In this document: piece after piece, positions 1 through 9,911 of the stretch | Layout: every line of letters begins with the position of its first letter | Numbering within the stretch: the stretch's first letter is position 1 | From: Begonia masoniana | Taxonomy: Eukaryota > Streptophyta > Magnoliopsida > Cucurbitales > Begoniaceae | DNA: 64,000 bases | Direction: 5' to 3' | Assembly: GCA_022432975.1 (NCBI GenBank) | Contig: CM039502.1 | Coordinates: 15,221,143 to 15,285,142, forward strand | Notes under the pieces: generated by a model | What the model was told of the DNA's origin: nothing | Database searches by the model: none | The model's input: the letters and a program-made list of their open reading frames with translations, nothing else | Translations under genes and position numbers: made by a program

Positions 1-963
1 ACCATTTCTAGCTTATCCCGACCCATTCCCAACTGAACGGGTCACTAACTTGGTTCGGTTAAAAACTGGCCCAAAACTTCTAACGCGCATAACTTTTTCT
101 ACACTTATCGGAAAGACTCGATTTCAGCGGCCACATACTCCCCTGCCAACCTAGTTTAATATACTAGAAAAGAACTCAAAACGAATAATTAGAGCTAGGT
201 CAGATCCCCCAAAAACAGAACCGGGTTCTTTCCCTAATCGTCCAAAAACCTCCACTTCAATCCAATTCCACCAATTCCTCACCAATCAATCCCTCTAGCA
301 CCCAATTAGCACAATTTAATGGAATTCCTAGGGTTTAACACAGAGGACCAAAACTCCACACATTGGGGGTTCTCAGTTTTTAACCCCAATCGGCGCTCTC
401 CCTTGCCCGATAAATTCTCGCCGGTCTAAGCCCAGCTATTTGCCGCCGAGGCTAGCCAAAAATGGCCGGTGGTCGAAGCCCAAGCTGGCTCGCCATTCTC
501 GGCTTCAAGCAGAACGAAAACAGGGCAAGAGAAATAAGCTCACCAGCCGATTTTGCGCGCAAAGACAGCCAAAAATGCCTTCCCTGGATTCGCCGTCGCT
601 GCCTGACCGGAAAGCGCCGAAGTCCGCCGATGATTTGATCGGCGATCGCCACTCTCTCCCTCCGACTTCGTTCTGTTCTCATCGGGGTGAAAACAGCCGA
701 ATGGCTTCTTCGCGAAGCCATTCGGTTGTTTTAAAGAAAACAATAATAATTGTTTTTTTTTTAACAAATTATTAGTTACCGCTTTGCCCCTTTCGAATTC
801 CCGTCAAACCCCGAATTTCACTTATCAAATTTCTCCTAAATTAACTCTCACTCTATGCTCGGTTTACACATCTCCACCGGCACTCCAAAGAAATTTGACA
901 ATTAACCGAATAATTAACACAAAATAAATTAACTAATTTATTCAGAAGCCCCCGGGTGTTACA
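1..963 (+). repeat. 3' part of a Ty3/gypsy-type LTR, cut by the window edge
   Basis: The block ends in CCCGGGTGTTACA. That is the same kind of 3' terminus (GGGTGTTACA) as the solo LTR at 40582-43101, which has clean target-site duplications. Directly after base 963 the sequence becomes a decayed coding sequence homologous to the MULE gene at 18589 onward, so 963/964 is an insertion junction. No primer binding site follows, so this is a solo LTR or the 3' LTR of an element lying to the left. The short ORFs inside (for example 440-775) look like chance readings and match nothing I know. Confidence 0.6.
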
Positions 964-1539
964 GAGATGGTCATCACTCTAGATGCAATTAATTAAATTA
1001 TCGGGTTTTCTACATAAGGGATGGACGTGGATAGATACTACCATATCCATCAAGACTGTGAATTTTTCAGATCGACAGAGAGATTAGAGTTCCACAGGAC
1101 AATTCACCGCAATTCCAACATCGTAGGATTTATCAAGCCAAGATCGAAGGACTTGAACCTCAAAGCTCGGGTTATTCACAATATGATAGTCTTCACCATT
1201 TTACCTCGTGATGGACATAGAGATCTGATTACCTGCATGAATCTGTATGTGATGGAGAAACTATACAGCGGTAGGAGGTTCGACCATGGGTACCTGATTT
1301 TATGTCACATGTTTGAGATAGGTCGGACATCCAACAAAAATTTGGTGTATGACACCTTAATTCATAAGGTCGTCGAGAGAGCTGGGATTCAGCTACTGCT
1401 GGGAGAGCCGAGGAGAGCACTGAGATCCATCGATGTATTTGATAATCTTCATTTGACTCGGATGGGCTTAGTCGAAGTCGACGGGACTTGAGTGCTCAAG
1501 TCCGACCAGGGAGCTTCCACATCAGCAGGCGATGTTTCT
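964..1539 (+). pseudogene. Relic of a MULE accessory gene (plant transposon protein-like domain)
   Basis: In one frame, 964-1491 aligns with the accessory gene of the MULE at about 18589-19110. Shared landmarks are RYYH, IHRNS, a GHRDL block, LYVMEKLY, FDHG, NKNL and a final MGLVE. TAA stops at 994 and 1015 and a TGA at 1489 make it non-functional; 1021-1491 is merely the longest open piece. It is bounded by an LTR end at 963 and by the truncated copia LTR at 1540, so only an internal slice of the original gene survives. The domain resembles the family annotated in plants as 'putative plant transposon protein' (I believe Pfam PF20167; to be confirmed by HMM). Its biochemical function is unknown. 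Confidence 0.7.
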
Positions 1540-1666
1540 ATGGAGGACAATATTTAATTTATTAATCAAATTATTAATCTCATATAATTAACTTAATCAA
1601 ATTACTCACAATCAAAAAACCACATCATCAAAAATATCGTTAGACTTAAACAAAGTTAAGTCAACA
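1540..1666 (-). repeat. Truncated 3' LTR of the copia element
   Basis: These 127 bp match 14727-14854, the outer end of the 5' LTR, with a few substitutions. The minus-strand terminus TGTTGACTTAAC is preserved and adjoins the polypurine tract. Beyond 1540 the similarity stops abruptly, so the inner part of U3 plus all of R and U5 is missing. Confidence 0.85.
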
Positions 1667-1681
1667 ATCTCCCCCTTTTTG
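1667..1681 (-). promoter_or_regulatory. Polypurine tract of the copia element
   Basis: On the minus strand this reads AAAAAGGGGGAGAT directly before the LTR start TGTTGAC. It is the expected site for plus-strand DNA priming, and its form is typical of SIRE-type copia elements. Confidence 0.8.
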
Positions 1682-1941
1682 ATGATGACAAACTATAAGT
1701 ATAAATTGATTAAATTATCTCTCCCCCATAATCCTAGCTCCGCCACAGCATGTGCATGCAATCCAAGTAAAAGTTTAAACACAGTGCTGTCACACTTTCT
1801 CCCCGTTTGATATTATAAAAAAAAATACATGAAAAAACAGTCAACTACTCAAACATGTGTATATTGAGGAATTAGGAAAAACGGAGTACCAAAGATGTGG
1901 ATATCAGTAAAATTGTTTACAAAAAAAAAAAGATCGCCTGT

Positions 1942-3984
1942 TTAATCTAAGTCTAAAATACACTTCCACAACTCTTGTATAATCGAAGAAGGCACTTCAA
2001 GGTCCGGAAAGACATAAGGACCGATGAGTGATGCAATATCGGGAGTGGGAGCAGAAGGTGGAAATGGTCCTTGGTATACCACCAAGTTCATACATGGAGC
2101 AGAAGGTGGAAATGATCCTCGATATACTACCAAATCCATACAGGGAGCAGAAGGCAGAAATGGACTTCCATACACCACCAAGTCCATACATGGTGGAAGC
2201 TCTACTGGAGGGGTAGCCTGAAGTGCAGCCATTGAGTCTTGAAGATCAGAAGAAGACTTGGTGACTTGGGAACTAAAAGGATCAGTGAACTTGAGCTCAG
2301 CATCGTGGATATCCAAAGGCATGAAGTTCACTTCCTCGCTAACTTCTGGTCTGATGATTGGAGGGAGGAAGTCTTCAGAACAAGCCGTGGAAAAGCAAAG
2401 AGGTTGAGGCGGTTCTAGCTGAAGAGCTTGAATGTCAGACTGTATAGACCGAAGGGTCCTGGAGAAAGAGCCTTCAAGTCTATCCATCCTGGAAGTCAAC
2501 CTGTCCTGAACGGAGTCAAGGTCCATGCTCATGTCCAATCTGCTCTGAGTGAGCTTGGCATCTAATGACACATTCATCTGATCCTTAACAGAAGTGAGAG
2601 CAGTTCCTAAGCTTTCTATATAGGACATTAGCTCATTGAACTGATCCTCATTGATGGTCAGTCTCCTCTGATAAGTTTTGGGAGTTTGAGGAGCGTTTGG
2701 GGAGGCTGTTTGGATTTGAGGAGAAATTGGAAGGTTTGGATTTGAGGAGGTTTGGACTTGAGGAGCAGTGGGTGGAACCGGAGAAATAAGAGGTGGAGCA
2801 GGCAGAGATGGCAACATAAGTGTAGGTGGAGGAGAAGCAGGGTCCTCTGGAAGTGAAATGGGCATAGAGGAGTGAACAGGAGGTGCCACAAGGGTATAAG
2901 ATGAAAGAGTTGGGGTAGAGTGTCTTGTAACAGGAGGAACAAGAGAGCGTGACACCTGAGAGAATGAAGGAGAATCAGCAAAGGCAGGGATTTCATATTC
3001 ATCCACACCTTCATGAGTAGACTCATCCTCCTGTAGGATAAGCTTCCTCTTCTCCAACCGAACACAAGTTACCTTAGTAACCCTCTTGCGGGCCTCATCC
3101 AAAACAAAATCCCCTTGTCTTGTTCTTTTGATCCCCATTCTCTTCAGAGTGGAGATCGAGTAATAACTTGAAGGCTGAAGACAGAATGGGCCATCTTCCT
3201 CTAGAAATTCAACTTCAAACTTCTCAAAAATCTTCATGAAAAGTAGATTGTAGGGCAGAGATGTAGCCCTAGCTGAGACACTTTGAATCATCCTTCTTAA
3301 CACAATGAAACCAATGTTGAAGGGGACCTTTTGGTAGAGTGCAAAAAGAACAAACAGTTCCATTCCACTCACATCATCGTAGTGACCACCCTTTGGAATA
3401 ATATTGTACCCTATCATCTGGTGAAAGAGCCAAGCCCTGATGTTGAGATGCTTGCTCTTTAATGGATTAGGGATGAGATTCGGGTCTAGAGCAATTGACT
3501 TCAAAAATTGACGACCCTGAGGAGAGTTAAGAAGAGGGGGTTCAGACCCTGTCTCATAGAACTTGACATGTTTATCCAAATGAGGGCTCTCCAGAAGCTC
3601 ATTAATAAATTGGGATGTCAGAACTATGTGTTTTCCATACACATAGCTCGAAACAGTAGAGAAGTCAGAAGGGTAGCAAAGATTGGCATAAAATATTTTG
3701 ACAGCAACGAGCTAATAGAATGATTCAACATCAAATAGCCCCAATAACCCAAGACCCTTCAAGGGTTCAATTAAATCCAATCCAACTAAATCTTCAAAGA
3801 TTACACCACGACTAGGAATAAGGGTTTTAAACTTAAAATCATTATGATACCTCTCTTCGGCAGTATGATTAAGAAAGAAGAGAGATGGCCATTGAGTTGC
3901 ACGAGGAAGCTCTCGTGACTGATGAACAGAGGTTTTGGACTTCTTCTTGGCCGGTTCTAAAACTGCTCGTGATGAAGATGTCAT
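1942..3984 (-). pseudogene. Third ORF of the copia element (plant transposon protein-like domain, Pro-rich, C-terminal repeats)
   Basis: Reading from an ATG at 3984, one frame continues to a TAA at 1942 with a single in-frame TAG at 3714-3712, giving about 680 codons. The N-terminal 90 residues are basic and low in recognisable features. The next 200 residues (FYANL, YGKHIVLTSQFINELL, then an LxxRAWLFHQM block and a PFNIGFIVLRRM block) match the domain of the MULE accessory gene at 18205-19030. A Pro/Ser-rich linker follows, then a probable coiled coil. Near the C-terminus (about 2045-2195) lie three tandem repeats of about 17 residues built on CMDLVVY. The gene sits where sireviruses carry their envelope-like ORF, but I see no clear transmembrane segment. 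Function is unknown. Confidence 0.7.
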
Positions 3985-4139
3985 TTCGACAGATGAAGAG
4001 CTTTCTGAGCGAAAACACGAAGGAGAAAAAGAAACTTAAACAAACTTTGGAGAGTGGAACCGACGGAAGGTGCAGAGGCTTTTGAAAGAGCGCGAAAAGA
4101 TGAAGCATGTTAAAGAAGTTTGAATGACTTAGGGTTTCG

Positions 4140-4290
4140 CCTGGCGAAGAATATAAACTTAAAAAGAGGATATCGCCCGATGGGTGACACGTGTCACCAG
4201 ATAGATGCATACATCTTCCGAAGCCTAGCAGATGATGCATATCTTCCGACGCACAGTGGATGATACACATCCTCCGACGATAAAAGAATG
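4140..4290. repeat. Three spaced copies of a CATCTTCCGA-like motif upstream of the third ORF
   Basis: Around 4207-4280 the plus strand shows CATCTTCCGAAG, CATATCTTCCGACG and CATCCTCCGACG, spaced roughly 35 bp apart. They lie between the end of pol and the start of the third ORF (3984, minus strand), where a leader or internal promoter of that ORF would be. They resemble the CCGAT motifs of the LTR arrays. Confidence 0.45.
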
Positions 4291-4330
4291 AATACTTCAT
4301 TGAAAGTCTTAAACAGGGAGAAAAAGAACC

Positions 4331-5976
4331 TTAATTTTTCTCACACTTAATGATCCCTAACCTTATTCTAATAATACAGAATGTTTTCTCATCCAAAGGT
4401 TTTTTAAATATATCAGCTAATTGGTCTACAGAATCGACAAATTCTAAAGAAATATCTCCTTTTTGAACATGATCTCTAATGAAGTGATATCTAACATCTA
4501 TGTGCTTTGTTCTAGAATGCTGGATGAAATTCTTGGAACTATTTATTTGCACTGGTGTTGTCACACCGAATAGGAATCCTATTATAGAAAAGATTATAAT
4601 CTTCTAGTGTTTGCTTCATCCAAAGCATTTGAGCATAGCAACTACCAGCAGCAATATATTCACTCTCGGCAGTTGAAAGTGCTACAGAATTTTGTTTCTT
4701 AGAATACCATGACACTAGAGATTCTCCTAAGAATTGACATGTGCCACTTGTGCTTTTCCTATCAACTAGGCTTCAGCATAATCAGAGTCAGAATATCCTA
4801 CTAATTCGAAGGAGGTACCTTTAGGATACAATAATCCTAGATCATGAGTTCCACTCAAATATTTGAATATTCTCTTGACTGCATTTAAGTGGGATTCCTT
4901 AGGGGCTGCTTGGAATCTAGCACAGAGAAAGACACTAAAGAGAATATCTGGCCTACTAGCTGTCAGATATAACAGAGATCCAATCATACCATAATATTTT
5001 TTAATATCAACACTTGTTCCATTTTCATCTTTGTCCAATTTGGTAGTGGTACTCATGGGAGTTCTAGAAGATTTAGAGGATTCTAATCCAAATCTTTTCA
5101 AGAGGTCTTTGATGTATTTTTCTTGGCAGAAGAAAATACCATCGGATTTTTGGCTGATTTGGAATCCTAAGAAGAATTTTAGCTCCCCCATCATACTCAT
5201 TTCAAATTCACTTTGCATTAGGGAGGAAAATTAATCACACATAGAGATATTAGTTGACCCAAAAATAATATCATCAACATAGATTTGAACTAACAGAATA
5301 TCTTTATCCTTTTACATGGTAAATAGAGTTAAATCGGTGTTACCCTTTTTTAACTTCCTTTCCTCAAGGAAATTCTTCAATCTATCATACCAAGCTCTTG
5401 GAGCCTGTTTAAGTCCATAGAGAGGTTTTGTAAGTTTGAAAACATGGTCAGGTTTCTCAAAATCTTCAAATCCTAAAGGCTGCTCTACATAAACTTCTTC
5501 CATGATATAACCATTTAAAAATGCACTCTTTACATCTATTTGAAAGAGTGTGAAGTTTTTGTAGCAAGCATATGCTAAGAGCATTCTAATAGACTCTAAT
5601 CTCGCTACTGGTGCAAAGGTTTCCTCAAAATCTATTCATTCTTCTTGAATGTAATATTTAGCAACTAATCTAGCTTTATTTCTAATAACTATGCCACTTT
5701 CATCCATCTTGTTCTTAAACACCCATTTTGTTTCTATAATTGGATGATCAACTGGTTTTGGAACAAATTCCCAAACATTGTTCCTTTCAAATTGGTTTAG
5801 CTCTTCCTGCATAGCCACAATCCAGTTTTCATCTTGCTCTGCTTCCTCGAATTTCTTAGGTTCTATTTGGAAATGAATGCCACATTGGCACAGAGATTCC
5901 TAAGAGAGGATCTAGTCTTCACTCGTAAGGAAGGATCACCTAAAACCTCATCTAGTTGATGATTTCTCACATACTT
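4331..5976 (-). pseudogene. Copia reverse transcriptase and RNase H, decayed
   Basis: Open pieces at 5818-5636, 5584-5312, 5218-4766 and 4564-4331 together give the copia RT and RNase H. Visible motifs are the NxVWEFVPKP and KWVFKNK entry region, QIDVKSAFLNG, LYGLKQAPRAWYDRL, the catalytic YVDDIIFGS (about 5286-5257), the RPDILFSV block, and a C-terminal RNase H segment with KHIDVRYHFIRD. The pieces are separated by stops and frameshifts, so no intact polymerase is made. The enzyme would copy element RNA into DNA in a cytoplasmic particle. Confidence 0.88.
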
Positions 5977-7410
5977 CTAATCTCTAGGCAGAGCAGCTAA
6001 TTCATCTTTGACAGGAACTATTTCTAGAGAGTTTTCTCCTAGAAGGGTATCTGTAGGCTTATCTAAGATAAGGGAATCCAGATGCTTTTCCAAAGTATCA
6101 TCCTCATCCACAATGATTGTGGGTTGAGGAGCCTCATCAAAGTTGACGTATACAAATTCTTCTACAACTAGAGTTCTCCTATTGAACCCTCTATAAGCTT
6201 TACTGGAGAGAAAATAACCAAAAAAGATTCCAATATCCGATTTGGAATCAAATTTTCCTAAGTTATCCTTAGTGTTAAGAATGAAACATTTACTACCAAA
6301 GGCTCTAAAGTACTTAACAGAAGGAGATTTTCCATTCCAAAGTTCATATGGTGTTTTCTCAAGAATAGGTCTTATGGAGACCCGATTAAGCACATAACAG
6401 GCTGTAGAGACAACTTCAGCCCAGAAGTATTTTGGAAGAGAATTTTCATTCAGCATGGTTCTAGCAAGCTCTTGGAGGGACCTATTTTTCCTCTCAACAA
6501 CACCATTTTGTTGAGAAGTTCTAGGGGAGGAAAAGTTGTGCTCAATTCCATACTTGAGACACAAGAGCTCAAATTTCTCATTTTCAAATTCTCCACCATG
6601 ATCACTACGAATAGCAACTATGGTGAGCTCCTTTTCATTTTGAATTTTTTTCCTAAAGCTAGAGAATGTATCAAAAGTTTCATCTTTGGACTTAAGAAAG
6701 AATACCCATGTGAACCTAGAGAAGTCATCTACAATGACAAAGACATAAAAGTTACCTCCTAAGCTGGCTACATTAGAAGGACCGAAGAGGTCCATGTGAA
6801 GAAGTTGAAGAGGCTTAGAAGTAGAGATTACATTCTTCGATGCAAAAAAACTTTTGATCTGCTTACCTATTTGGCAGGCTTCACAGACCTCATCCTTCTC
6901 AAAGGATATCTTGGGGATCCCTCTAACTAAATTATCCTTAGTAATCTTAGCTAAGGTATCCATACCTACATGTCCTAATCTCCTATGCCAAATCCAACCA
7001 TCATTCGAGGAATTTACGGCAAAACATTTTTCATCATTGCAAACAATATTATCTAAGTCAATGATATAAATATTCTCTTTCCTATAACCTGTGAACAGAA
7101 TCTTACTATTTGAGACATCCTTAATTATGCAGGAATTTGATTTAAAGGTTACCTTATATCCCTTATCACACAACTGACTAATACTAAGAAGATTATACTT
7201 TAATCCTTCTACTAACAGCACATTTTCAATAATAGGATTAAAGCTGTTACCTACATTGCCGATGCCAGTAATTTTGCCCTTTTGATTTCCACCAAAAGTA
7301 ACACTTCCTTTCTTTTTGTTGACCACAGCAAATTTTGTTGAGTCTCCCGTTATGTGTCTCGAGCAACCACTATTGAGATACCATTGATTTTTCCCGGGAG
7401 AACAGTCAAC
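5977..7410 (-). pseudogene. Copia protease end and integrase, with protease Asp replaced by Asn
   Basis: The frame opens after a TAG at 7413-7411. It begins with the protease region, where WYLNSGCSRH replaces the usual DSG catalytic triplet by NSG (about 7388-7360). The integrase follows: a zinc-binding region with WHRRLGH and CEACQIGK, then the catalytic core with HMDLFGP, IRSDHGGEFEN and VVERKNRSLQE, which keeps the D, D and E residues. The GKSPSVKYFRAFGSKCF block typical of copia integrase C-termini comes next. The integrase piece is open for about 450 codons and ends at 5977, where the frame to RT is broken. It would insert the cDNA into chromosomes; this copy cannot because the polyprotein is disrupted. 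Confidence 0.88.
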
Positions 7411-7723
7411 CTACAAAACAGTAATCAATTGGTCTTCTTAGGTACCTAAATCTTTTGGGTCCTAGTGTTAGGTCTGGTTCCCTTAGGAACCCATTGAAGT
7501 TTACCACTTGATTTCTTACTAAATTTCAAGGGACATTCATATGATTTATGCCCTACTTCAATACAAGCATGACAAGTAGAGGATTTAACAAAGAAATTCT
7601 TATATACTTTCTTTTTGCTGAATCTATCATATCCTCAGCCAGCTTTATCAAATGTAACTCTCTGGCTTCCTAACAACATGTTCAAATTTTTACTACCATT
7701 AGTAAATTTCAGGACAATGTTAT
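7411..7723 (-). pseudogene. Degenerate gag-protease junction with a second zinc knuckle
   Basis: After the gag stop at 7724 no frame stays open to the protease. One frame shows a CX2CX4HX4C knuckle (CHACIEVGHKSYEC, about 7575-7530) followed by QWVPKGT and an IWVPK motif, both common just before the protease in sirevirus-type copia polyproteins. Several stops and shifts interrupt it. Confidence 0.6.
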
Positions 7724-8974
7724 TCAGGTTTCATTTCTACACTTAAGGTCCACTATCTCCTTTTCATGCAGATTACATTTCTTAGCATGTTCATCGACTA
7801 AGTTTACATTTTCTTTCTTCACAGAATTATATTTAGCTTTGAGCATACTATACTGTTTAACTAAGTCATTGAAGGCATCTATTAGATCACACTCATCATT
7901 ATCACTGTCACAGGAAGAATGACTTACCTCATCTTCGTGTGTCATGAAGCACAGATTTGCAACTTCCTCGTCTTCTGAGGAAGTATCACTTTCATTGTCG
8001 TCCCGAGTGGCCTTCATTGCTCTGTTTTTGAATTTCTTGGGGCCTTTCTTAGCCTGTGGACAATTAGCCTTAATATGTCCTGGCTTCCCGCACTCGAAGC
8101 AGGTAATTTCCTTCTCCTTTTGAGGCTTTTCTCCTCTAGAGAATTTCCTCCAATGCATCCTTTTTCTCTGGAGGAACTTGCTGAATCTTCTGGTGATGAG
8201 TGCTATATCCTCATCATCATCTTCCTCCTCTAATTCTTCCTGCTTGCTTGAGGAAGCTTTGAGGGCAATGTCCTTCTTTTTACTGATCTCTTTCTCTTTG
8301 AGATCTTCTTTATCATTGACTCTCATGGTTATCTCATGAGTCATCAGAGAGCCAATGAGCTCTTCAAGCTTAAGCACTTTGAGATCCCTGGCCTCTTGTA
8401 TGACTGTCACTTTTGGTTGCCATGCTCTCGGTAGGCATCTCAGAATCTTCCTTACCTGTTCTTCACCTGAGTACATCTTACCAAGAGCTTTTAAGCCATT
8501 AGTAATGTTAGTAAAACGAGTAAACATAGAACTAATTGATTCATCCTTTGACATGGTAAACAGTTCATACTCGTGAACTAACATATTCATTTTGCTTTCT
8601 TTCACTTGATTTGTTCCCTCGTGTGTGACTTCCAGTAAGTGCCATATCTCTTGTGCACTATCACACCCTTGAACTCTATCAAATTCATCACGGTTCAGTG
8701 CATAGTATACGGTGTTTGTAGCTTTGGCATTCAGACTAAGATTTCTCTTATCAGACTCTGTTAATTCATGATGGTCCTTAGGAATAACGATTCCATTCTC
8801 AGTTTTCATGGCTTTGAATGGGCCATTTTCTATAATGTTCCATATGTCATAGTCTATAGCCTTAACATAAATTCTCATCCTAGACTTCCAATAGACATAA
8901 TCATTCCCATCAAAGAATGGAGGTCTAGTAGCAGATTGACCCTCTACCTGTGTTGTGTTGGTGTTGAAAGCCAT
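7724..8974 (-). pseudogene. Copia gag (nucleocapsid) protein
   Basis: The likely start is the ATG at 8974 (MAFNTNTTQVEG). An in-frame ATG four codons upstream at 8986 is also possible. The gag core has RPPFFDGNDYVYWKSRM, the usual copia start, then the LLEVTHEG region. A zinc knuckle CFECGKPGHIKANC sits near residue 300, followed by an acidic stretch. The frame stops at a TGA (7724). Gag forms the particle and binds element RNA. The reading is open through the core, but downstream pol is not in frame. Confidence 0.85.
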
Positions 8975-9025
8975 TTCAAATATCACAATATTTTCTCGAT
9001 AATAACTTAGACAATATTTAACCTT

Positions 9026-9037
9026 GCTCTGATACCA
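9026..9037 (-). promoter_or_regulatory. Primer binding site (initiator tRNA-Met) of the copia element
   Basis: The minus strand reads TGGTATCAGAGC two bases inside the end of the 5' LTR. This is the standard plant initiator-Met tRNA primer site and fixes the LTR boundary at 9040. Confidence 0.9.
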
Positions 9038-9720
9038 ATTGTAGGATCGTAATTGTCTAAGAGGGGGGGTGAATTAGACTTTTTAAACTTAATTAGTATT
9101 CTAATCGTTTTCTCTCTTCTATTCAACTTATAAGTTAACAGTGAGCAATCAAGCAATAAAAGTAAATAGAGAGAGAAAAGCAACACTAAAAGTTTTTACG
9201 TGGTTCAGCCAAAACCTGCACGTCTACCCTTCAAGGTTTCCCCTTGAAGATCCTTCACTTCTCCTCAAACGAGAATACCAGATCGAGTTTCACAGGCGTC
9301 GATCTACAGCCTTACAATCCTGGATTATTCTTCACGGGCGACAATCCACTGCCTTTACACTTTTACAGTAGAGATAAAAGTTTACAGCACAGACTACAAG
9401 TCTCTCACACAGATGAATCTCAAGTTCTGAAAGATAGAGAGATGTAGAATAACAAAGAGTATTCGAAGTAAATTGCTCGTTAGAGTTCGAAGATTAATTT
9501 CAGCAAAAGTTGTTTTCCTGAGCTTCTTTCTTCAATATATACTCTGTTTGAAATCGGCTTCAGATCTGGAATGCTTCTCATCTGAAAATAGAAATATAAT
9601 CGTTGGAGAAACATCCGTACTTAGATGGTTAGCCGTTGCGTTCTGAAGTCACTTTCGTTCGTCGGCCATTAATGGTCTGGAGTTAAGGCTTTGGACTACA
9701 AACATTGTTGCTTCGCTGTT

Positions 9721-9905
9721 TATTTAAATTTCTGGCGGTGGATACTATTCACCGGATGATTTTGCCTTTGGAGACCAGCGATGTATGTTGTCTTTGAAAA
9801 TCGAACGGTGGATGTCTTCAGAAGTTACTGTTCACCAGAAGACGTTGCCTTTGAAAACCAGCGGTGGATGTTGTCTTTGAGAATCCATCGGTGGATATTG
9901 AACTT
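9721..9905 (-). promoter_or_regulatory. TATA-like box and first part of the CGGTGGAT motif cluster in the copia U3
   Basis: The minus strand reads ATTTAAATAAA at about 9731-9721, a plausible LTR TATA box. Just upstream in the LTR sense, the plus strand carries GCGGTGGATA, ACGGTGGATG, GCGGTGGATG and TCGGTGGATA (from about 9734, 9805, 9861 and 9889) at uneven intervals. The layout suggests tandem enhancer elements; this is inference. Confidence 0.45.
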
Positions 9906-9911
9906 TGTAAG

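Noticed and set aside
9021..9045. tRNA-like sequence
   Set aside because: The match is only the 12-base primer binding site complementary to initiator tRNA-Met; no cloverleaf is present. The same holds for 45750-45761 and the TRIM.
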